DNA of 64,000 nucleotides from Bacillus pseudomycoides (GTDB taxonomy: Bacteria > Bacillota > Bacilli > Bacillales > Bacillaceae_G), in contig NZ_CP064266.1 in NCBI RefSeq assembly GCF_022811845.1, positions 3,968,001 through 4,032,000 of the forward strand, in the 5' to 3' direction. The notes beneath the pieces were generated by a model. That model was not told where the DNA came from and made no database searches. It saw only the letters and a program-made list of their open reading frames with translations. This document shows, piece by piece, positions 35,333-41,731 of the stretch; position 1 is the stretch's first letter, and each line of letters begins with the position of its first letter. The position numbers and the translations under genes are program-made.

Positions 35333-35358
35333 CAAACAAACAAACAAACAAACAAACA
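35333..35358. repeat. tetranucleotide microsatellite (CAAA)6
   Basis: Six perfect CAAA units (35333-35356) plus CA. It lies about 50 bases upstream of the acetyltransferase start, between it and any promoter. On the coding strand it is (TTTG)n and encodes the repeat LFVCLFVC in the extended frame. Confidence 0.85.
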
Positions 35359-35512
35359 TACTAACTTTTTAATTGATGCTTGCGCTCTAATCCCAAGAGG
35401 AGCACTTGTCATTCTCTAGTGGTCCTTCTTTAATACCAGAAATCATAACATCTATCATTTCCCCTTTTTATTCAAGTTGTTTAATGGGATTGGAAAAGCT
35501 TCAAGGTTCCTC

Positions 35513-36043
35513 TCATAACTTATATAAATCAAGCGGCTTGACTTGCACAAAACGGTTATTCCATACGGATTCATGATGCTCTATAATTTGCTCTGCGCTA
35601 AGTTGGTTACTATTCAATGTACTATGCGCGCCCTTTACTAACAAATTATGTTGATAGCCCTTACTGTAGGCGATTCGTATAGTCGTATCTAAGCAAAACT
35701 CAGTTTGAGCACCTACAAAAATCAGTTGTTCGATACCTAATTTTTTTAATGTTTTTTCTAAAGTAGTTTGATAGAAGGCATCCCATGTGATTTTTTCTAT
35801 AATAATATCATTACTTTCTCGGCGTAGCCCTTTATGTAATTCCCAGGCGTACTTCCCTCTCGCCATTTCATCTGATGGATTTTGGTCTGTATGCTGAATG
35901 AAAATCACTGGTATCTCCTTTATTTTTGCCCAGTTAATGACTGTATTCACATTTTTAAGCAACTGTTCATGCTGATATAAGTAATTTTTTTCGTCTGAAA
36001 AGAAGATTTCTTGCAAATCGATAACGATTAATGCTTGTTTCAC
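35513..36043 (-). CDS. isochorismatase-family cysteine hydrolase
   Basis: A 176-residue protein. The triad is visible: Asp in ALIVIDLQEIFF near residue 9, Lys in IIEKITWDAF, and Cys in GAQTEFCLDTTIR. This is the isochorismatase/nicotinamidase-like fold; the exact amide or ester substrate is unknown. I prefer GTG 36043 because GGGAGAG lies upstream; the ATG five codons earlier is part of that site. It is expressed in the same direction as the EamA gene, but a terminator stands between. Confidence 0.84.
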   Translation of the reverse strand: MKQALIVIDLQEIFFSDEKNYLYQHEQLLKNVNTVINWAKIKEIPVIFIQHTDQNPSDEMARGKYAWELHKGLRRESNDIIIEKITWDAFYQTTLEKTLKKLGIEQLIFVGAQTEFCLDTTIRIAYSKGYQHNLLVKGAHSTLNSNQLSAEQIIEHHESVWNNRFVQVKPLDLYKL

Positions 36044-36120
36044 ATGTATCTCTCCCATCTGTTTATTGAATTTTAATTTTTACTGTCTCTTAATATATAT
36101 TATCTTCTACTTCACAACGC

Positions 36121-36153
36121 AAAAAGGCCCTTATCATATACAGGGCCTTTTTA
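36121..36153. terminator. bidirectional terminator
   Basis: AAAAAGGCCCT (36121-36131) pairs with AGGGCCTTTTT (36142-36152); it terminates the EamA gene on the minus strand. Confidence 0.85.
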
Positions 36154-36275
36154 TTAAAATGATACATTATTATAACATATAAATAATTCTAACTCCACAA
36201 AATAGTTTGTTTTTTCTGGTTTTTATAGATGAATTAAATATAAAGCTGCTATTTCACAGCTAAAATACAATCATG

Positions 36276-37193
36276 TTACATTTCTTTTTTCAATAATCTT
36301 CCCTGTTTAAAGTACGCTCCCAGTGTAGAGCGATTTGCTAAAAATACACCAATCAAGATGAGACACGCCCCGATTCCCATTACTGGATTAATGGGTTCCC
36401 CTAAAAATATATATCCTGTAGTAACAGCAATTAGCGGAGATACATAAAGCCAAGTCGATGGAAAAACCGGATTTGTTTTTGATAAGAGCCAATAATAGAG
36501 CCCGTGCCCACCAATTGAACCAACAAATAGGAGATACAAAATGGGCCATTGCACATCCCAAGATGTTAATATAGCTAGATTGGGCTGTTCTGTAACAATA
36601 GAAGTAATCAACAGAAAAAGCCCCCCGTAAAACATTTGAATTCCATTAATAAGAAACGGAGATACTTTTGGTAAATCTGAAAGTATCTCTTTTGAACGAA
36701 CGGAACCTATTCCATAAAAAAATTCTCCTATTAATATGACAAAACAAGCAATACTCCATATAAGAGTGAATTGTTGATGCATACCTGGTAAGGAAATACA
36801 AATAACGCCACTAAGCGCTATGATTAGTGCAAGAAGTTGTTCCCTTTGTAATTTTATTTTAGTTCTTTTCACCTGTAACAACAAAATCATCATTGGCCCT
36901 GTCGCAGAAAGAACAGCTGCTAATCCAGAAGAAATATATTGTTCTGCCCAATATAACGTTGCAAATGTCATAAAGGTTAAACAAAAACCAGCGTACATAA
37001 TTCTTTTAGATAACAAGTATGGCATGACATGTTTTCGTTTTAAGGAAAATATGATAATGAGAATAATGCCTGCCAAAAAAAAATGGATTCCCGCTGAAAA
37101 TAATGGTGGCGCCCCCGCGCCAATCCCAATTTTAATTGTTAAAAATGTTGTCCCAAAAATAATACAAATTAAAATATAATTAAAAATGGCCAT
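36276..37193 (-). CDS. EamA/DMT family transporter
   Basis: A 305-residue, ten-helix transporter with two EamA repeats. The start FNYILICIIFGTTFLTIKIG and the late LLSKTNPVFPSTWLYVSPLIAVTTGYIFLGEPI (key FPSTWLYVSPLIA and FLGEPI) are typical. It is divergent from the MocR gene that begins at 37341 and is probably its target. AAAAGGAGG precedes the ATG. The last 20 residues are basic and cytosolic. Confidence 0.88.
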   Translation of the reverse strand: MAIFNYILICIIFGTTFLTIKIGIGAGAPPLFSAGIHFFLAGIILIIIFSLKRKHVMPYLLSKRIMYAGFCLTFMTFATLYWAEQYISSGLAAVLSATGPMMILLLQVKRTKIKLQREQLLALIIALSGVICISLPGMHQQFTLIWSIACFVILIGEFFYGIGSVRSKEILSDLPKVSPFLINGIQMFYGGLFLLITSIVTEQPNLAILTSWDVQWPILYLLFVGSIGGHGLYYWLLSKTNPVFPSTWLYVSPLIAVTTGYIFLGEPINPVMGIGACLILIGVFLANRSTLGAYFKQGRLLKKEM

Positions 37194-37240
37194 TACGTTT
37201 CCTCCTTTTCATTCTTGAAATGAGTATAGAGGAAACAGTG

Positions 37241-37269
37241 TATAACAGTATATAAAGGCATATAACAGT
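37241..37269. promoter_or_regulatory. direct-repeat operator candidate of the second MocR pair
   Basis: TATAACAGT occurs at 37241-37249 and again at 37261-37269, exactly 20 bases or two helical turns apart; ACAGT also occurs ten bases before the first. It lies between divergent EamA and MocR genes. Direct repeats at this spacing are typical of MocR binding. Confidence 0.55.
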
Positions 37270-37340
37270 TGAATAATCTTTAGTTGAGTATACATATATT
37301 ATTAGATTTAATTAAATTAAAAAGAAACTCAGGTGAGATC

Positions 37341-38807
37341 ATGAAAATTGTACTACGCAAAGAGACTAATATACCGTTCTATCAACAAATTTATATGCAG
37401 ATTGTTGAACGGATTCAAAGCGGAATGTTATTACATGGTGATTCTTTACCTTCTTTACGCACTATGGCAAATGATTTGCAGATAAGTATATTAACTGTTC
37501 GTAAAGCCTATAAGCAGCTAGAAACAAAAGGTTATGTACACATTCAGCAAGGAAAAGGGGCATATATATATAAACCGGTAAATCGGAAAAATCAGCCCAA
37601 ACCTTACGATTGGCAACATACGAAATCAATCAATGTCATGCGATCTCAATATACAATGAACCACCATAGGAAGTATTATGATTTTTCACAGGCCATTCTT
37701 TATCCTCGTCTTTTACCGAATCCATTTCTTTCGGATGAGATGCAAAAAATAATAAACAAAGATCAAATGATTTTAGCAACTTATGGACCAGTTCAAGGAG
37801 ATGAAGAACTTCGAATAGAAATTGCAAGCTACTTAAAAGGCTATCAAAAATTATCTGTAGACCCTTCTAATTTATTAATTACAAGTGGTGCTCAGCAGGG
37901 ACTTGATTTAATCGCTCAAACATTATTAAAACCAGGGGATATAGTTATAATAGAGAGGCCATGCTACGGTGCAGCAATTGATGTGTTTATAAATAAAGGA
38001 GTTCAAATTATACCGATTGAGCTTGATGAACAAGGGATCCGTTCTGATTTAATCGATGAAGTTTGCCAAAAAAAGAAACCAGTTTTACTATATGTAAATC
38101 CTACTTTTCAAAACCCTACAGGCTCTGTAATGAGTAGACAAAGGAGAAATGAACTTGTAGAACTAGCAGAACTGTATCATTTTTTTATAATTGAAGATGA
38201 TTCTTTTGGTGAAATATATTTTGATGAAGTTATAATTCCACTCCCACTTAAAACATTTGATACAAATGGTCACGTAATCTATTTAAAAGGGTTCAGCAAA
38301 ACATTAGCACCAGGCCTTCGTATTGCAGCATTAGTTGCAGAAGGCCCTATCTTTGAATGGTTATATGCTGTGAAGGCTTCGATGGATATAGGAAGTCCGC
38401 TATTAACACAAAAAGCACTTCTTCCATTTTTACGAGCAGAAAGAATGAAAAATCATTTAGAGAAATTGCGCACCGCATTACAAATAAGACGCGATACAAC
38501 ACTAGAAATATTAACTTCTTTAACAGGGGAAATTCATTTTCAAAAACCTCTAGGTGGCTTTAATGTATGGGTCACACTTCCAGATTCAATCGATACTTTT
38601 GTATTACTTAAAAAAGCAAATGAAATGAATGTTTCTTTCCTACCGGGAACAGCCTGTATTTTGAATCAGGAATCAAACTATAACTATTTACGAATTAGCT
38701 ATTCCATGTTGAATGAAGAAGACATGTTAATCGGGTTAACAAGACTTCATAGCGTATTACTAAATTTCCTAAAACCGCAAAAAATAGTTAACATATCTCC
38801 ATATTAA
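37341..38807 (+). CDS. MocR/GntR-type regulator with PLP aminotransferase domain
   Basis: A 488-residue regulator. The winged helix is at residues 8-78 (PSLRTMANDLQISILTVRKAY, key SILTVRKAY). The aminotransferase domain has QNPTG at 257-261, EDDSF at 285-289, and Schiff-base K320 in LKGFSKTLAPGLRIAAL. The usual Tyr that follows EDD is absent here (EDDSFGEIYF). It is divergent from an EamA transporter and probably controls it. ATG 37341 has AGGTGAG upstream; a longer frame from 37284 has none. Confidence 0.9.
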   Translation: MKIVLRKETNIPFYQQIYMQIVERIQSGMLLHGDSLPSLRTMANDLQISILTVRKAYKQLETKGYVHIQQGKGAYIYKPVNRKNQPKPYDWQHTKSINVMRSQYTMNHHRKYYDFSQAILYPRLLPNPFLSDEMQKIINKDQMILATYGPVQGDEELRIEIASYLKGYQKLSVDPSNLLITSGAQQGLDLIAQTLLKPGDIVIIERPCYGAAIDVFINKGVQIIPIELDEQGIRSDLIDEVCQKKKPVLLYVNPTFQNPTGSVMSRQRRNELVELAELYHFFIIEDDSFGEIYFDEVIIPLPLKTFDTNGHVIYLKGFSKTLAPGLRIAALVAEGPIFEWLYAVKASMDIGSPLLTQKALLPFLRAERMKNHLEKLRTALQIRRDTTLEILTSLTGEIHFQKPLGGFNVWVTLPDSIDTFVLLKKANEMNVSFLPGTACILNQESNYNYLRISYSMLNEEDMLIGLTRLHSVLLNFLKPQKIVNISPY

Positions 38808-39305
38808 CTATTTTTTCAACGTGTATTGGTGCAATATCTTTTCTAACATGTCACAAGTAACTGGCTGTGCCCCAGCTGTTAGTTGATAACCAACGCGGCC
38901 GTTCGGTTCTGCCGTTGCTTGTTGTAATGTTTTAATATCATGAATTCCCTGTTCTTTTAAACACATAAGCAATTGCTGTTCTGTCATTTTTGCACGCCTC
39001 AAATTATTATTTAAAATTTTCCCGTTTTCAATAATAACAATGCTATTACCATTTAAAAATTCTTCAATTCCTCGTGAATTCATTTCTAAATAATGAATAA
39101 TAAGTAAAACACCTGAAAATATACAAGCAGCAAGGATAGACGGAACTACTTTTCTACTTAATACCGGCTCTACAATAATACGCCCAATGGAAACAATAAT
39201 AATAATCTCAGCTCTTGTCATCTGACTAACTGATTTACTTCCGGTTAATTATAAAACGAGGATGCCTGTAATAATTAAAATTATGCTTTCAAAAAAAATA
39301 TTCAT
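38808..39305 (-). pseudogene. DUF421 (YetF-like) membrane protein with a nonsense codon
   Basis: With GGAATGG upstream, ATG 39305 starts MNIFFESIILIITGILVL, then TAA (39251-39249), then in the same frame LTGSKSVSQMTRAEIIIIV and the rest of a DUF421 protein: SIGRIIVEPVLSRK, two hydrophobic helices, EMNSRGIEEFLNG, and the C-terminal MTEQQLLMCLKEQGI domain. One base change explains the stop. A shorter protein from Met at 39221 would lack the first helix and has no ribosome binding site. The gene converges with the MocR gene, with no space between stops. Confidence 0.75.
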
Positions 39306-39424
39306 CTACAATCCATTCCTTGAATAATGATTTATCGTTATAGTGGATAATGACAAAAAGGCGAATGTTTTAATTTGGTAAAATTTCCGATTTCCCAAAA
39401 TGACATAATAGATCTATCTTTTTT

Positions 39425-39979
39425 TCATTTAAATAATTTTGTAAACGATGAATATATATTTATAATCCAAGTAATAAAAGATTGAAATGCATATGTATTT
39501 TTATCAATAACTATGCTGGTTAGACTACCTATAACAGCACTCCAGATGATGTCAAATGGATAATGATGCCCGACCCAAATACGTGAAAAACCTGTCAAAA
39601 CTGCTAATACCCACATAATAGATCCAATGAAATGTTCACGAAGCAAAATGGAAGTTGCTACAGCAAAAGCTAAAGCAGTGTGTTTACTTGGGAATGAAGA
39701 ATTATTCTTTGATGGAATGAGCAAATGAATTCGATGAACAATAAAAGGACGAGGCTTAAAATAAAAAAATTGAATGATACGGTTTATAAATAAAGTGACT
39801 CCTGCTGAAATTCCTGCATACAAAATAATTTTTTTGTAGAAATTGTTTCTAAACCACATACATATTAATATGAAAAGGTATATATATCGGGTCTTCTGTG
39901 AGATAAAAACCATTATCGTATCCATAGTAGTTCCTCGTCTAGCAAGACCATTAATCGCCTTAAATAGGATATAATTCAT
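39425..39979 (-). CDS. PAP2 phosphatase, BcrC-like undecaprenyl pyrophosphate phosphatase
   Basis: A 184-residue protein with five or six hydrophobic segments and the three PAP2 motifs: KPRPF (motif 1), SFPSKHTAL (motif 2, with Lys in place of Gly), and GFSRIWVGHHYPFDI (motif 3). This matches BcrC/YwoA-type enzymes that dephosphorylate undecaprenyl pyrophosphate outside the membrane and raise bacitracin tolerance. AAAGGAG precedes the ATG. It complements UppP at 26 kb. Confidence 0.85.
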   Translation of the reverse strand: MNYILFKAINGLARRGTTMDTIMVFISQKTRYIYLFILICMWFRNNFYKKIILYAGISAGVTLFINRIIQFFYFKPRPFIVHRIHLLIPSKNNSSFPSKHTALAFAVATSILLREHFIGSIMWVLAVLTGFSRIWVGHHYPFDIIWSAVIGSLTSIVIDKNTYAFQSFITWIINIYSSFTKLFK

Positions 39980-40086
39980 TGCAAATGTTCTCCTTTATTT
40001 TCAGAAAGATATAAAGTCCCTTAACTTAACTAATAAAAAGCAATTTATGACTGGATTACCTAGGGGGCAGTTAGTCACGAACAAAT

Positions 40087-40188
40087 TTAAAATGGCGCCC
40101 ACAAGCTATAAACCATACCTCCAACAAAGAACACTAAACCTAAAACTAACGCGATAAAAGCGAGGATTGATTTTTTATTATCTTCCAT
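40087..40188 (-). CDS. single-helix membrane peptide, 33 residues
   Basis: ATG at 40188 has TAGGAGGTAAAG just upstream; the frame ends at TAA 40087. The peptide starts MEDNKKSILAFIALVLGLVF and ends in VYSLWAPF: a short charged N-terminus and one membrane helix. Too short for most gene finders. Function unknown; many such peptides of Bacillus modulate membrane complexes. Confidence 0.65.
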   Translation of the reverse strand: MEDNKKSILAFIALVLGLVFFVGGMVYSLWAPF

Positions 40189-40243
40189 GAACTTTACCTC
40201 CTATAAAATTAAAATTGTTGGTTCTGTATACATTTCCCCACAA

Positions 40244-40282
40244 CAAAAACCTTTAGTCATAATTATGTCTAAAGGTTTTTGT
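40244..40282. terminator. bidirectional terminator
   Basis: CAAAAACCTTTAG (40244-40256) pairs perfectly with CTAAAGGTTTTTG (40269-40281). Confidence 0.85.
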
Positions 40283-40353
40283 CATCATACTTATAAGCAA
40301 AAATATATGCAATATAATCCGCACAAATAAACTACATATATAGCTAAAACATT

Positions 40354-40773
40354 TTAAAACCTTTTTATTTGCCCTCGAATTTCTCCAGCCGGATGGTTTT
40401 CTGTGTGAACGTTTACATAACTATTACCGGCATCCATCTCTCTTACAAGTTCTAATAAAGACATACCTTGTAAAGGGCCAACAAGATCACTTTCTGTAAT
40501 TGTTCCTGTTACTACTCCTCTATTTACACTAATTCCGCGTGTAACTGGCCCAAATAGAAAAACAATAACCGGTCCATTTTCTCCTCTTCTTCCTAAATGA
40601 ATGTGGGCAGCAGTCACCTGTTCTATATCATGCACTACCAGTTTAAATCGAAGTCTCGTAAAATCATTGTTAAATCTAAATTGCGCTATTCCAAAAGCAT
40701 CTGTACAAACAGGAGGTACTTCCTCTCGACCTGTTAATTTAGCAATAAAACATTTGGACAAGACGTGGTTCAC
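40354..40773 (-). CDS. CHRD domain protein
   Basis: A 139-residue CHRD-domain protein. Diagnostic parts are FIAKLTGREEVPPVCT at the start, TAAHIHLGRRGENGPVIVFLF in the middle (key AAHIHLG), and YVNVHTENHPAGEIRGQI at the end. CHRD proteins of bacilli are secreted or spore-surface beta-rich proteins of unclear role; no signal peptide is visible here. The GTG start sits right at GGAA; a TTG four codons later has better spacing. Confidence 0.86.
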   Translation of the reverse strand: MNHVLSKCFIAKLTGREEVPPVCTDAFGIAQFRFNNDFTRLRFKLVVHDIEQVTAAHIHLGRRGENGPVIVFLFGPVTRGISVNRGVVTGTITESDLVGPLQGMSLLELVREMDAGNSYVNVHTENHPAGEIRGQIKRF

Positions 40774-41135
40774 TTCCTTATTTATTTGATACTATATATT
40801 ATTCATTAGATAAAAAATCAGCTTGTTCATTTTCACTATAAAAGGCATGTGAACATACAAATCATATACTTTTTCTTTCTAAATAACGATTGTAATAACG
40901 ATTGTAAAATTTTGATATTGTTCCTGTACCTCTATTATCTACTTTAAATCAAATCTCAAGCTTCTTATCATCTTTCATTTTCAAAAGCAGCACACCATGC
41001 TTGAATTTATTTTTCTTGATTTTTCAAAATGAGTAGAATTCTCTCTCCGCTTAAACTCACTTGTACTATGATTCACTTTTAAAAAAATAATTCATATAGT
41101 GTTTTAAATAATTCCTAATAAAGTAGGTGAAAACT
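40774..41135. other. intergenic region between divergent CHRD and GerPF-like genes
   Basis: About 360 bases. It contains a tandem 12-base repeat TAACGATTGTAA twice (40884-40907). No gene seen. Promoters for both spore-type genes should lie here, but no clear sigma-E/K box was placed. Confidence 0.4.
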
Positions 41136-41351
41136 ATGCCCTCCATTGTCGGAAATCTTGTCGTTCAAAATAGTAACGGATCCTTTAACTTAGGTGATTT
41201 CTATAACGTTTCTCCGAAAGAAAATACAAAAGCCTATAATGGCTCTGGATCATCTAATGTTGCTTTTGTTACAAACACTTTTAACGGTGTAAGTGCAACA
41301 AATACATTTGATTCCGATGTTGCAGACCAAAATCAAGTTGGAACAGCTTAA
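41136..41351 (+). CDS. GerPF-like spore germination protein
   Basis: A 71-residue protein of the GerPA/GerPF family. PSIVGNLVVQNSNGSFNLGD at the start and NTFNGVSATNTFDSDVADQNQ at the end (key VSATNTFDSDVAD) are the family signature. GerP proteins in the spore coat help germinants pass to their receptors. Here the gene is alone, not in a gerPABCDEF operon, so it is a paralog. ATG 41136 has AAGTAGGTG upstream. Confidence 0.85.
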   Translation: MPSIVGNLVVQNSNGSFNLGDFYNVSPKENTKAYNGSGSSNVAFVTNTFNGVSATNTFDSDVADQNQVGTA

Positions 41352-41359
41352 ATCAAATT

Positions 41360-41600
41360 TTATAAATTATACACAGCGCCAAATGGAATCGTTGAAAAAT
41401 AAACCCCATTCTGATTAATATACGTAGGATAATAATATTGTACAGGTGGGTATTCTAATGGCATACCTTGCATCTGCATGGATTGTGCCTGTATTACTTG
41501 TAGTATTTCGATTTATCAGCTTGGCCTGTTGTTAAAGGAGTTGGTGCAACATGACAGTAACAACATACTAAGTTTAAATTTGGTGAAGAGAATTATATTT
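41360..41600 (-). pseudogene. frameshifted gene, possibly spore coat-related
   Basis: On the minus strand, one frame reads SSPNLNLVCCYCHVAPTPLT then TGQADKSKYYK and stops; after a one-base shift the next frame continues VIQAQSMQMQGMPLEYPP, VQYYYPTYINQNG and VYFSTIPFGAVYNL to TAA at 41362-41360. The Gln/Tyr/Pro/Met-rich make-up is like small spore coat proteins. No start codon with a ribosome binding site was found. It converges on the GerPF-like gene. Confidence 0.45.
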
Positions 41601-41641
41601 TAACAAAGTTACATTATAAGAATTTTTAAAGGAGGCATTAT

Positions 41642-41731
41642 ATGAAGGAAAGCAAACAAAAAATAACTCCAAAATCAACTTTTATTGTATATTTTGGAGT
41701 TACTTTACGTTTACTCTATGTTTGTTTCTAA
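41642..41731 (+). CDS. possible 29-residue peptide
   Basis: AAAGGAGG precedes ATG 41642 with ideal spacing. The frame MKESKQKITPKSTFIVYFGV ends after LLYVCF at TAA 41729 and overlaps the 3' end of the convergent dynamin-like gene by 21 bases. A hairpin (TAACTCCAAAAT/ATTTTGGAGTTA, 41664-41702) lies inside it, so the peptide is doubtful despite the strong binding site. Confidence 0.35.
   Translation: MKESKQKITPKSTFIVYFGVTLRLLYVCF
41664..41702. terminator. hairpin after the dynamin-like gene
   Basis: TAACTCCAAAAT (41664-41675) pairs with ATTTTGGAGTTA (41691-41702). On the minus strand it follows the stop codon and may end that transcript, though the T tail is weak. Confidence 0.45.

Noticed and set aside
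35333..35358. CRISPR-like repeat
   Set aside because: Units are only four bases with no spacers; it is a simple microsatellite.
41127..41135. Upstream GTG as start of the GerPF-like gene
   Set aside because: It lies inside the ribosome binding site; family members start with MPS.
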